Assembly: GCA_963707065.1 (NCBI GenBank)
Contig: CAVPPJ010000008.1
Coordinates: 124,001-188,000 of the forward strand
Direction of reading: 5' to 3'
Source of the DNA: Palsa-506 sp963707065
GTDB lineage: Bacteria; Actinomycetota; Actinomycetes; Streptosporangiales; Streptosporangiaceae
Length of the DNA: 64,000 nt
Part shown: one piece after another, positions 25,403 through 33,727 of the stretch
Layout of the letters: each line of letters starts with the position of its first letter
Numbering within the stretch: position 1 is the first letter of the stretch
The notes under the pieces: model-generated
The model's database searches: none
What the model was told of the DNA's origin: nothing
What the model saw: the letters and a program-made list of their open reading frames with translations, nothing else
Program-made: the position numbers and the translations under genes

Positions 25403-26723
25403 CAGGCAGCGGCGCGGCGACCGGTGCGGCGCCTGGCGGCGCGGTCGGCAGATCCCGCAGCCCCCGGAAGGTCCGGGTGAGCAGCAGCGCACCGGAGAGC
25501 ACCGCGATGCCGATCATGATCCACAGGGCTGGCCGGACGCCAAGCCAGGTGGCCAGGCCGCCGGCCATCAGCGCACCGAGTGGGTTAGTGCCCACCAGCA
25601 GGAACCGCATGGTCGCGGTGACCCGGCCGAGCAGCTGCGGCGGGCAGTACGCCTGCCGGAAACTCCCCAGGATGACGCTGCCGGCCACGATGCCGCTGGC
25701 GGAGACCAGTAGCCCTGGTACGAAGAACGCCAGCCGCGGCCCCGGCTCGGTAAGCGGGATAAGCAGCGCGAACGGCAGCGTGCCCAGCGCGCTCAGCAGC
25801 AGGGTCCTGGCGGTTCCGAATCGTGCGCTGACCCGGCGTGCGACCAGGGCGCCGAGCAAGCCGCCCACGCCCGAGGAGGCCAGCAGCAGGCCGGCCGACC
25901 CGGCGCCGAGCCCGACGGTCCGCACCAGGAAAACGACAGCGAGCGCCCCGTACCCGGTGAGCCCGAGGTTGACCAGCGATGCCCAGATGGTCAGCGGGCG
26001 CAGGTAGCGGTCAGCCGCGACGTAATGCACTCCATCGGCGATCTCACGGCGGATCCCTATCCGGCTGGAGGGCGCGGGCGTGGTCCGCGCCGCGCCGCCG
26101 CGGATTCTCAGCAGGCACACCGCCGACACCCCGAAGCTGATCGCGTTGGCGAGCAGGGCGGCGGCGGCGCCGAGCGTGCCGGCCAGCAGGCCAGCCACGC
26201 CCGGGCCGCCGATCGCCGCGGCCGATGCGCTGCCCTGCAGTTTCGCGTTGCCCTCGACCAGCTCGCCGGCGGCGACGATGGACGGCAGGTAGACCTGGTA
26301 GGCAGTGCCGAAGAACACGTCGGCACCGCCCGCCAGCAGGGCCACGACGATGACCTGGCCGATCGTCAGCACGCCGAGCCAGGCAGCCACCGGCAGGCTG
26401 CCGTACAGTACCGCCGCCACCAGGTCACAGGCAATCATCAGCGGCCGGCAGCGGAGCCGGTCCACCCAGGCGCCCACCGGGAGGCCGATCAGCAGCCAGG
26501 GCAGGTACGCGGTGGCGGTGAGCAGGGTCACCGCGAACGTGCTGGCATGCAGGACAAGCACGGCCAGTAGCGGCATCGCGACCCTGGCCATGGTGTCGCC
26601 CAGCTGGCTGATGGTCTCCCCGGTCCAGAACAGCCGGAAGTCGTGCTGCCGCAGCAGGCCGCCCATCCGCTGGCGCTGCGGCGCGGCCCCGCGCGCAGCG
26701 GCGGAAGGCGCCGTCATCGGCAT
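25392..26723 (-). CDS. MFS transporter (MFS_3 family)
   Basis: A 443-residue 12-helix facilitator. N-terminal RQHDFRLFWTGETISQLGDTM and the helix 2-3 loop GLPVGAWVDRLRCRPLMI place it with MFS_3 exporters of the macrolide/enterobactin efflux type. Its last residues (EDC) and stop codon lie inside the right inverted repeat of the methyltransferase cassette, so the natural C-terminus has probably been replaced by a few residues; the helices are intact, so function may survive. Substrate unknown. No regulator adjoins it. Confidence 0.85.
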   Translation of the reverse strand: MPMTAPSAAARGAAPQRQRMGGLLRQHDFRLFWTGETISQLGDTMARVAMPLLAVLVLHASTFAVTLLTATAYLPWLLIGLPVGAWVDRLRCRPLMIACDLVAAVLYGSLPVAAWLGVLTIGQVIVVALLAGGADVFFGTAYQVYLPSIVAAGELVEGNAKLQGSASAAAIGGPGVAGLLAGTLGAAAALLANAISFGVSAVCLLRIRGGAARTTPAPSSRIGIRREIADGVHYVAADRYLRPLTIWASLVNLGLTGYGALAVVFLVRTVGLGAGSAGLLLASSGVGGLLGALVARRVSARFGTARTLLLSALGTLPFALLIPLTEPGPRLAFFVPGLLVSASGIVAGSVILGSFRQAYCPPQLLGRVTATMRFLLVGTNPLGALMAGGLATWLGVRPALWIMIGIAVLSGALLLTRTFRGLRDLPTAPPGAAPVAAPLPEDC

Positions 26724-27062
26724 GTCCTCATGATCACCTCGCCTACCAGCCTGGCCCGGCGGCCGGCCGAAGGCCGCGTGGTTCAGCGCCGGGCTGAATT
26801 GCCCGTCGGAATGACGCCGGCGGAGACGGGAATCCTCGGCGAGCGCCCGGCCGGGGGATCGCGCTCAACGACGTGGTCCTGGTTCACCCGCGCTGGCTCC
26901 GGCGGGCCCACTGCTGCTCCGGCTCCGGCTCCGGCCCGCTAACGGCGACGCTCGGCGCCCCCGCCGGCCTGGCCTGAGCCGAGCCTGGCCCCGGCCCGGT
27001 GAGCATCGCCGGCCGGGTGGCACGACGAGCGGTTGGCGTCGTCAGCTACGATGTCTTTCATC
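26724..27062. other. Non-coding stretch upstream of the ilvE leader
   Basis: No gene supported. Frames here are fragments with poor codon structure. The right part must contain the promoter for the leader peptide and ilvE transcript, but no clear -35/-10 pair could be chosen with confidence. Confidence 0.5.
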
Positions 27063-27107
27063 ATGCGGCGCTACGTACTCATCCTTAGCAGCCGTAGCGG
27101 GACCTGA
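27063..27107 (+). CDS. Leader peptide MRRYVLILSSRSGT (branched-chain attenuator)
   Basis: A 14-residue frame, ATG 27063 to TGA, containing the consecutive codons Val-Leu-Ile-Leu, all products of the pathway served by the downstream ilvE. It is followed by a 9-bp inverted repeat that begins inside its last codons. Short leaders with regulatory codons ahead of amino acid genes act in ribosome-mediated attenuation. Too short for ordinary gene finders. Codon content and position are seen; control of ilvE is inferred. Confidence 0.65.
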   Translation: MRRYVLILSSRSGT

Positions 27108-27133
27108 TCAGGGCAGGCCAGCACCCCGCTACG
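27093..27133 (+). promoter_or_regulatory. Hairpin following the ilvE leader peptide
   Basis: CGTAGCGGG (27093-27101) pairs with CCCGCTACG (27125-27133), a 9-bp stem whose left arm overlaps the Arg-Ser-Gly codons of the leader, so ribosome position would decide whether it forms. A second stem, ACCGGC-CTTC-GCCGGT, is at 27197-27212. Neither is followed by a T-run, so the final terminator is not identified. Confidence 0.5.
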
Positions 27134-27347
27134 GGTTGAGGTGCTGGCCGTAAGCCTTGAGACTCCCGCCGCCCCAAGCCGCTCATCGCCCGGATTACCG
27201 GCCTTCGCCGGTCCGGCAAGAGCAGGCAATCCCGGGACTTCACAGATCCCGCGGCACGGAATGCGGCACGGAATTCTGAGGCAGCGGCGCAGCCCATTGC
27301 TGGGAGCCTGACAAGTCACCATCACGTCCTACCTCAGGAGAAGTACC

Positions 27348-27503
27348 GTGCCGAAGACCAGTTCCCCGAACCCGAATACCGCTGCCGACCGCGCCGAGTC
27401 CTCGTTGCGGGCGCTCGCCGCCGTGCAGATAGCGCTCGACCGCCGCGACAACGGTGGCGATGCTGCCCGTGACGCCGACGCGGCCCGCGCGGCGTCGGCT
27501 TAG
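27348..27503 (+). CDS. Small protein of unknown function upstream of ilvE
   Basis: A 51-residue frame from GTG 27348, with AGGAGAAG seven bases before it, ending 42 bases before ilvE. The peptide is polar and alanine-rich (starts MPKTSSPNPNTAADRAES, then SLRALAAVQIALDRRD) with strong G/C third-position bias in most codons, and could form one amphipathic helix. It probably sits in the ilvE transcript. I do not recognise it. It may be a real small protein or part of the leader system. Confidence 0.55.
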   Translation: MPKTSSPNPNTAADRAESSLRALAAVQIALDRRDNGGDAARDADAARAASA

Positions 27504-27545
27504 CCCGCCACCCACTACCTCGTTACGCCACCAGAAGGAGCAGCG

Positions 27546-28661
27546 GTGACCAGCAGCCAGAGCCCGGATATTGAATTCGATATTCGCCCGTCCGATCACC
27601 GGGTCGCGGCCGCGGAGCGGGAACGGATCATGGCGGTGCCGGGCTTCGGCGAGGTATTCACCGATCACATGGTCACCATCCGCTGGACGGCGGAAGACGG
27701 CTGGCACGACGGCCGGCTGGAGGCCTACGGCTCGATCACCCTGGACCCGGCCACGTCCGTGCTGCACTACGGGCAGGAGATCTTCGAGGGGCTGAAGGCC
27801 TACGTTCAGGCCGGCGGCCCGGTCGTCGCGTTCCGGCCGCAGGCCAACGCCGCGCGGTTCAACCGGTCGGCGGCCAGGATGGCGATGCCCGAGCTGCCGG
27901 AGCAGGCGTTCGTCCGGGCCATCGAACTGCTCGTGCGCCAGGACCGGGACTGGGTGCCTGCCGCCGCCGGTCACAGCCTGTACCTGCGGCCATTCATGAT
28001 CGCGACTGAGCGGGGCCTCGGGGTGAACCGGCCGTCGTCCTCCTGCCTGTTCACGGTGATCGCGTCGCCGGTGGCCGCCTACTTCGCCGGGGGAGTGCAG
28101 CCCGTCTCCGTGTGGCTGTCGCAGGACTACACCCGCGCCGCGCCGGGCGGCACGGGCGAGGCGAAATGCGGCGGCAACTACGCGGCCGCCTTCGCCGGCC
28201 AGCTGGCGGCCCTGCGCAACGGCTGCGATCAGGTCGTCTGGCTGGACGCCGCCGAGCACCGCTGGGTCGAGGAGATGGGCGGGATGAACCTGTTCTTCGT
28301 GCACGGCTCGGGCGCGGAAGCCCGGATCACGACCCCGGCGCCGACCGGGACGCTGCTGCGGGGGATCACCCGGGACTCGCTGCTGAAGCTCGGCCCCGAT
28401 CTCGGCATCCCGGCCGAGGAGGCCCCGATCTCGGTCGATCAGTGGCGGACTGGCTGCGCATCGGGTGCGATCACCGAGGTGTTCGCCTGCGGTACGGCCG
28501 CGGTAATCACGCCGGTGGGCGTCGTGAAGGGTGCCGGGCAGGAGTGGGTCATCGGCGACGGCAAGCCCGGCCCGGTCACCATGCGGCTGCGCGACGAGCT
28601 GCTTGACATCCAGTACGGCCGCCAGCCCGATCCGTACGGCTGGATCCACCAGCTGTGCTGA
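27546..28661 (+). CDS. ilvE: Branched-chain amino acid aminotransferase
   Basis: Last step in valine, leucine and isoleucine synthesis: transfers the amino group of glutamate to the branched 2-oxo acids using PLP. The 371-residue protein starts at GTG 27546 after AAGGAG. Fold-class IV features are clear: HYGQEIFEGLKAYVQAGG, the PLP lysine in GEAKCGGNYAAAFAGQ, VVWLDAAEHRWVEEMGGMN, and the phosphate-binding TGCASGAITEVFACGTAAVI near the C-terminus. It stands 10 kb from the rest of the pathway genes but has its own leader peptide of branched-chain codons. Confidence 0.95.
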   Translation: MTSSQSPDIEFDIRPSDHRVAAAERERIMAVPGFGEVFTDHMVTIRWTAEDGWHDGRLEAYGSITLDPATSVLHYGQEIFEGLKAYVQAGGPVVAFRPQANAARFNRSAARMAMPELPEQAFVRAIELLVRQDRDWVPAAAGHSLYLRPFMIATERGLGVNRPSSSCLFTVIASPVAAYFAGGVQPVSVWLSQDYTRAAPGGTGEAKCGGNYAAAFAGQLAALRNGCDQVVWLDAAEHRWVEEMGGMNLFFVHGSGAEARITTPAPTGTLLRGITRDSLLKLGPDLGIPAEEAPISVDQWRTGCASGAITEVFACGTAAVITPVGVVKGAGQEWVIGDGKPGPVTMRLRDELLDIQYGRQPDPYGWIHQLC

Positions 28662-28881
28662 GCCGCCGCCCGCGTCCGGGCTAGTGCCGCGACAGGCGAC
28701 GTTGGCCCCACTTCCTCCGCGGCCGAGATGGCTGTGGGCAGGCGCCTGATCGGCCGTATGGTCGGGAACTCGACCCGCGCGGGACTGCCTCAACTGGGTC
28801 CCGAATGGCTGATCTGGGCGTGCTGCCCTGGCGAGGAGCGGTTGCGGTCGGGGGTTGCCGGGATGTCCGCAGGTGGCGTGG

Positions 28882-29118
28882 CTAGACGGTGGAGAAGCGC
28901 TGCTGCTGCGCCGTGGCGGCTGGGCGGGGAACCGGCCGCGCCGGGTTGGGTGCGGCCGGGAGGATGAAGTGTGGCCGTCGACGTCGCCGCTGCTTGGCGG
29001 GCTGGAACCGGATAACAGCGGTTCGGGCCCGGCCGGTGGCCGGGCGGATTCCGGGGTTGAATCTGCCTCCGGAGGTCCCTGGGCCTTCGTTTCCTGCGGT
29101 GGCCTGTTTGGGGTTCAT
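28882..29118 (-). CDS. Small basic protein translationally coupled to the M50 gene
   Basis: A 78-residue frame whose ATG (29116-29118) overlaps the stop of the M50 gene as ATGA, a sign of translational coupling. It is rich in Arg, Pro and Gln (begins MNPKQATAGNEGPG, centre AVIRFQPAKQRRRRRPHF). Third positions are moderately G/C rich, less than in the neighbouring genes. No family recognised. It could be an accessory peptide of the same island or a chance frame; the overlap is the main support. Confidence 0.35.
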   Translation of the reverse strand: MNPKQATAGNEGPGTSGGRFNPGIRPATGRARTAVIRFQPAKQRRRRRPHFILPAAPNPARPVPRPAATAQQQRFSTV

Positions 29119-30659
29119 CCCCGTGCCGGGTTTGCGGGCAGGAGCTGGTGCACGGTGGTGGCGTCGATGTGGATCAGGGTGGTGCGGCGGGTGGTGTGGT
29201 GGAGCCGGTGGCGGGGGCCCCATGTTTGTTTGGGGGTGAGGGTGGCGGGTTCACCGGCCGCGGTGGTGGCTGTGATCTTCCCGGAACGGACGATGCCGTA
29301 ACTGTTGGCGAGGGCGGCGGGTAGGGGGTGGCGGGTGCGGTGCAGCTGCCCGGCGAGGATGCCGAGCTGGGCGGCGGTGAGGTCGGCGAGTTCGGGGTGG
29401 GTGGTGGTGAGCTGGGCGGTGGCGGGGATGCGCCAGCGCCATTGGGTGCGGAAGGTGAGGGCGTCGTGCAGGTTCGGGCGGTGTGGGCGGCGGCGGCCAG
29501 GCGGGCGGCAGCGGCGGTGGCGGCGGGGCGTCCGAGGATGATGGCGGCGATGGTGAGGGCGGCCCAGCCCGCGGGGCCGTGGTGGGTGAGGGTGGTGGTC
29601 AGGCCGCCGAAGAGCTGGTACCAGAAGAAGGCGGCGGTGGCGAGCAGGGCGGTGGCGGCCAGGCTGTTGGCGGCGGTGTAGGCGGCGAGGGCCTTGTCTT
29701 CTGCGGGGATGGGCTGGCGGGTGGCTAGTGCGGTGAGGAGCCGGGTGAGGGCGCCGCGGGCGCGGTGGGTCAGGCCGGGGATGCCGGTGACGTCGGCGAG
29801 CAGCCAGGATCCGTCCAGGCCGGTGAAGGGGAGCAGGTTGGTGGCGATGGTGGCGGCGTTGAGGAGGACGAACCGGTGCAGCAGCGGCGCCGAAGCCGGC
29901 GGCGGGCACAGCCAGAGGAGGATCGCGATCAGGGAGGTGAATTGCCATTCGGCCCACACGCCAGCGGCGGCCTGGGCGAGCCGTGCCCGGCGGGTCAGCA
30001 GCACGGCGCTGGCGGATTCGACGTAGAAGGCGGGGGTGCCCAGGTGCAGCCGGATCCCGGCGGCATCGACGGTGCGGTGGTGGCGGATCACGACCAGGGC
30101 GTGGGCAAGTTCATGGACCGCGACGGCGGCCAGGCTGAGCGCGATCACGACGGGGATCTGGGCCGGGTGGACTCGCAACAGGAAATGCTGGCGTGAGGTG
30201 AGCGCGGCGATCACGGCGGCCACCCCGGCGACGGCCAGCAGGGCCTGCGCGGCGAGCGCGGCGGGGTGGAACAGGTGCCGGGCGCCGTGGCGGTAGGCGG
30301 CCGTCACGAGCCGGCCCAGCGCCGGCCCAGCGCAGCTCCAGCCGGGCGGCGCTGGCCGTACCGCGCGCCGCGGCGGCGGGCGGGGGCGGGTCGCTGGCCA
30401 AGAATCCCTGCTCACGCAGCTCAGCGGCGAACGCGGCCGTCGCGGGGCTGGCCTCGGGGGCCTGGCCAACGTCCAGCTTCTGGCAGATCTGCGCCTCGGC
30501 GCTGGTGAGCTCGATCACCTGGCTGGTGCGGTGGTTGACCAGCACCCGCCAGGTGCGGCCGCCGCGGCACGGCTCGGCGTGGGCCTCCACCCATGGGCCC
30601 AGCGGGCCGGGACGTACGGCAGCGGTCTGGCCGGCCGCCGGTGGCGTGGTCATGGTCAT
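29115..30659 (-). pseudogene. PqqD-like/M50 metallopeptidase fusion, interrupted by two frameshifts
   Basis: Three consecutive minus-strand frames, each with strong coding bias, together spell one protein of about 515 residues. Frame 1 (30659 to about 30330) is a PqqD/RiPP-recognition-like domain: WRVLVNHRTSQVIELTSAE, then AAFAAELREQGFLAS. Frame 2 (to about 29485) is a membrane M50 protease with HELAH in AVAVHELAHALVVI, AFYVESASAVLL and TGLDGSWLLADVTG, plus six or so helices. Frame 3 (to 29115) is a C-terminal domain resembling a cyclic-nucleotide/cupin fold (SYGIVRSGKITATTA, LTPKQTWGPR). The first break sits on an 11-bp tandem repeat (30312-30333); adding one unit restores the frame. The second sits in a GC-rich run near 29475. 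Either a recently decayed gene or collapsed/indel sequence errors. Confidence 0.75.
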
Positions 30660-30778
30660 CACGAATGCCTTTCTGCTCAGATGCTGGCGGGGCCGGGCAC
30701 CAGGCCCGGCCCCGCCAGATCGCCGGTCACTGCCGGGATGCCGGAGCCGCCTGCGGCTGTCCGGCCGAGGGTGCGGCG

Positions 30779-31039
30779 TTAGTAGGTGTTCTTGCCGAGG
30801 GTGCGGCGCGAGTAGTTGCTCTTGCCGAGGGTGCGGCGCGAGTAGGTGCCCTTGCCGAAGGTGCGCCGGGACGGGTGATACTGGCCGAGGGTGCGGCGCG
30901 AGTAGTTGTTCTTGCCGAGGGTGCGGCGCAGCAGGCCGCGGGTGGCGGTGCTGGGGGCCTGGGCCGGGCTTGCGGCGGGGCGGACCGGGACGATCACCGT
31001 CGCGGTGTGCGGGGCGCTGGGGTGGGACTTGGTGGCCAT
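30779..31039 (-). CDS. Five-repeat precursor-like peptide (candidate RiPP precursor)
   Basis: An 86-residue peptide with an AGGAG ribosome site eight bases before ATG 31039. Residues 1-36 form a Pro/Ala/Thr-rich leader-like part (MATKSHPSAPHTATVIVPVR...). Residues 37-86 are five decapeptides: LRRTLGKNNY, SRRTLGQYHP, SRRTFGKGTY, SRRTLGKSNY, SRRTLGKNTY, with the stop directly after the last. RRT and G are invariant while positions 7-10 vary. Nearly every codon ends in G or C, so this strand is the coding one. The next gene downstream (120 bases) is a PqqD-like/M50 protease fusion, a pairing that suggests leader binding and processing. I do not recognise the repeat from any named RiPP class. Modification is inferred, not shown. 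Confidence 0.75.
   Translation of the reverse strand: MATKSHPSAPHTATVIVPVRPAASPAQAPSTATRGLLRRTLGKNNYSRRTLGQYHPSRRTFGKGTYSRRTLGKSNYSRRTLGKNTY
30782..30931 (-). repeat. Five 30-bp tandem repeats encoding the core decapeptides
   Basis: Exactly 5 x 30 bases with no spacer. The first 18 bases of each unit (Ser/Leu-Arg-Arg-Thr-Leu/Phe-Gly) are nearly invariant, the last 12 vary mostly by non-synonymous change. Confidence 0.9.
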
Positions 31040-31063
31040 GACGTTCTCCTGTCTGTCGGGCTG

Positions 31064-31082
31064 GGCGGGAGATGTTCCCGCC
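31064..31082. promoter_or_regulatory. Inverted repeat in the divergent control region
   Basis: GGCGGGA-GATGT-TCCCGCC is a perfect 7-bp inverted repeat, 25 bases upstream of the precursor-peptide start and within the 255-base space shared with the divergent regulator gene. It may be an operator or an mRNA hairpin in the peptide transcript. Confidence 0.45.
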
Positions 31083-31294
31083 GCCTAGACACAGGCTGCC
31101 GGGCCTGGACCTGTCTCGGCAGGGGCCAGATTGCCTCTCTTCACCTCGATGCCTGGGTTAGGCAGAATTGCCCACACCGAACCGGCTGCGGACGGGCTCT
31201 GGGCCGCTGAACCGCGCCCTGGCTGCCCGGCGTCAGCCGCAGCCGGTGAGCAGCCCGGGCTGGCTGGTCACCGGCCGGGTATGGTTTCGGGGTA

Positions 31295-33727
31295 ATGGGA
31301 GGGAATGCCGCAGATGTAGTTGCCGGGGGCATGCGCGGTTTCGCGCCTGCCTTGACGAGTTTTGTTGGCCGGGCGGGGGAGGCCGAGAAGGTCGCTGGGC
31401 TGCTGGGTGAGTACCGGCTAGTGACGGTAACCGGGCCGGGCGGTGTCGGTAAGACCCGGCTGGCCAGTGAGGTGGCCCGGCAGGTGGCCGGCCGTTTCGC
31501 GGACGGGATATGGCTGGCAGAGCTGGCGGCAGTGCAAGACCAGGCGCAGGTCGCGGCGGCGGTGGCCGCCGCTCTGGGTGTGCCGCAGGTTTCTGGCGAG
31601 TCGGCGACCGAGTCGCTGGCCGCGGCGCTGCCGCGGCAGCAGCTGCTGCTGGTGCTAGATAGCTGCGAGCATGTGCTCGGCGCGGTCGCGGAGTTGTGCG
31701 CCGCATTGCTGACCGCCGCCGATGATCTGACGGTGCTGGCGACCAGCCGGGAACGTGTGGGGATGGCCGGGGAGGCCCGGTACCGGCTGCGGCCACTGCC
31801 AGTCTCTGCTCCGGCCAATGCGGCGGAGCCGGGGATACCCGCGGCAGTGGCACTGTTCTCGGACCGGGCCCGGCAGGCCGACCCGGAATTTGTCCTGAAC
31901 GGTGAGACGCGGCCGGTGGTCGCGCGACTGGTGGCGCGGCTGGACGGGATGCCGCTGGCGATCGAGCTGGCCACTGCCCGGGTCGAGGCACTTGGCCTGG
32001 CCCAGCTGCTGGACCGGCTGGAAGACAGTCCGCAGCTGCTGACCAGCGGCGACCGGGCGGCGGCGCCGCGGCACCAGTCGCTGGCGGCCACGGTGCAATG
32101 GAGCTACCAGCTGCTGGGTGAAGCGGAGCGGCAGGTGTTCCGCAAGCTGGCGGTGTTCCCCGGCGCGTTCACCCTGGAGGCGGCGGTGGCGGTGGCCGGG
32201 ACCGGGACCGAGCCGGTGGTGCTGCACCTGGTTGACTGCTCGCTGATAACCCCGCCGCAGACCGGGATCGACGGCCGGGGCCGGTACCTGATGCTGGAAA
32301 CGCTGCGTGCGTTCGGCCGCGACCAGCTCGCTAGCACTGGCGAGCTGGACGAGACCGGCGGCGCCCTGGTCCGCTATGCCCTGCAGGTGGCCGAGCAGGC
32401 CGCCACCGGCCTGGAAACCGGTGCCGGGGATGTGGCGGCCGGGCGGTGGCTGGACGCTGAGGACCCGGCCATGCACCAGGCCCTTGCCTGGGCGATGCAG
32501 CACGATCCGGCCACCGCGCTGCGGATCGCGATCGCCCTGACGCCCTGGTGGACTCTTCGGGGCCGCGCGATCGAAGCATACGCGCAGCTAAGCGCCGCTA
32601 TCCGGCACGCCGATCCCGGCAGCGAGATGTGGTGCTCCGCACAATTCTGGCTCAGCCAGGCAGCAGCCGAAGCCGGCGATGCGGCTGCCATGCTCAGCCA
32701 TTCCACGGCGGCCCGGGATGCGCTGGCCGCGGGCGGGCCATCGCGGGCGCTCGCCGACGCGCTGTCGGTCCGGGCTGATGCCCTGATGAATACTGACCGG
32801 GTCGCTGATGGAGCCGCGGAGGCCGGCCGCGTGCTGGAAATGGCGCGCGGCATTGGTTACCCGGCGGGGGAGGCATACGCTCTCTCCAACCTGGGTCTGG
32901 CCGGGTACTACCTCGATGACTACGACACAGCCGTGCGGTGGCTCCGGCAGGCCTGCCAGATCGATCCGGCCACCATCCCTGGCGACCTCGCGCGAGAGTG
33001 CAGAACTCTTCTGACGTCGGCGCTGATCCAAGCCGGCGAGATCGTGGCCGCCGGGGAGAGCGCCGCCGCCACGCTGGCCCTCGCCCGTGAAGCTGGTGAT
33101 CTGCAGGCGGAGGCGCACTGCGCCCATCAGTTGGCGGACGTAGACATGCGGGCAGGGCGCCTGGCTGAGGCCTGGGCGCAGCTGGGGGCGGCGTCGAAGC
33201 TCGCCACGCGGATCCGAAGCAAATATCGGCTGCATGATTGCCTGCGTGTGGGCGGGAACTTGTGCACGGCCGCGGGACACTGGGCCGAGGCCGTCACGAT
33301 CGTGGCGGCGATCACGACGTATAACCGAGACAACCTGCTCACCGTGCGGCCGCGGCAGATCCGCCGCGACGAAGAGCTGCTGCAGGACGCGGCCACGGCG
33401 CTGGGCCCGGAGCTCACCAGGGCCGCGGAGGAGCGGGGCCGGGCGATGACGCTGGACACTGCCGCCGAGTTCCTCCTGATGCTGACCGAGACCGTGCCAT
33501 CGGCGCCGGCGGCGCCAGAGACCCCGGCCATGCTGGACGAGCTGAGCCCGCGTGAGCAGGAACTGGTCACGCTGGTCGCCCAGGGCTGCACGGATGCGCA
33601 GATCGCCGGGCAGCTGTTCATCAGCGTGAGCACGGTCCGCTCCCATCTGGACAGGATCCGGGACAAGACCAGTTGTCGACGGCGCGCTGACCTGACCCGG
33701 CTGGCCCTGCATGCAGGACTGGTGTAG
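31295..33727 (+). CDS. LuxR-family regulator with NB-ARC/AAA ATPase and TPR-like region
   Basis: An 810-residue STAND-type regulator. FVGRAGEAEKVAGLL leads to the Walker A GPGGVGKT (residues 47-54); LLLVLDSCEHVLGAV is the Walker B region; ATSRERVGMAGEARYRLRPL and DGMPLAIELATARV are further NB-ARC landmarks. A TPR-like helical domain follows (residues about 400-690), and the C-terminus is a LuxR HTH: LSPREQELVTLVAQGCTD, then FISVSTVRSHLDRIRDKT. It is divergent from the repeat-peptide/M50 genes, a typical place for a cluster-situated activator. Distinct from the larger LuxR protein at 14-17 kb. Ligand unknown. Confidence 0.9.
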   Translation: MGGNAADVVAGGMRGFAPALTSFVGRAGEAEKVAGLLGEYRLVTVTGPGGVGKTRLASEVARQVAGRFADGIWLAELAAVQDQAQVAAAVAAALGVPQVSGESATESLAAALPRQQLLLVLDSCEHVLGAVAELCAALLTAADDLTVLATSRERVGMAGEARYRLRPLPVSAPANAAEPGIPAAVALFSDRARQADPEFVLNGETRPVVARLVARLDGMPLAIELATARVEALGLAQLLDRLEDSPQLLTSGDRAAAPRHQSLAATVQWSYQLLGEAERQVFRKLAVFPGAFTLEAAVAVAGTGTEPVVLHLVDCSLITPPQTGIDGRGRYLMLETLRAFGRDQLASTGELDETGGALVRYALQVAEQAATGLETGAGDVAAGRWLDAEDPAMHQALAWAMQHDPATALRIAIALTPWWTLRGRAIEAYAQLSAAIRHADPGSEMWCSAQFWLSQAAAEAGDAAAMLSHSTAARDALAAGGPSRALADALSVRADALMNTDRVADGAAEAGRVLEMARGIGYPAGEAYALSNLGLAGYYLDDYDTAVRWLRQACQIDPATIPGDLARECRTLLTSALIQAGEIVAAGESAAATLALAREAGDLQAEAHCAHQLADVDMRAGRLAEAWAQLGAASKLATRIRSKYRLHDCLRVGGNLCTAAGHWAEAVTIVAAITTYNRDNLLTVRPRQIRRDEELLQDAATALGPELTRAAEERGRAMTLDTAAEFLLMLTETVPSAPAAPETPAMLDELSPREQELVTLVAQGCTDAQIAGQLFISVSTVRSHLDRIRDKTSCRRRADLTRLALHAGLV

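Noticed and set aside
27108..27347. T-box riboswitch upstream of ilvE
   Set aside because: No T-box core sequence or specifier stem was found; the leader peptide explains the region better.
30782..30931. CRISPR-like regular 30-bp repeats
   Set aside because: No spacers, and the repeats are in frame and coding.
30593..31210. Plus-strand frame across the repeat region with EGAARV/VLAEG ten-residue repeats
   Set aside because: It is the complement of the RRTLGK gene. The minus strand has the ribosome site, a sensible start and almost all codons ending in G or C; the plus frame has none of these.
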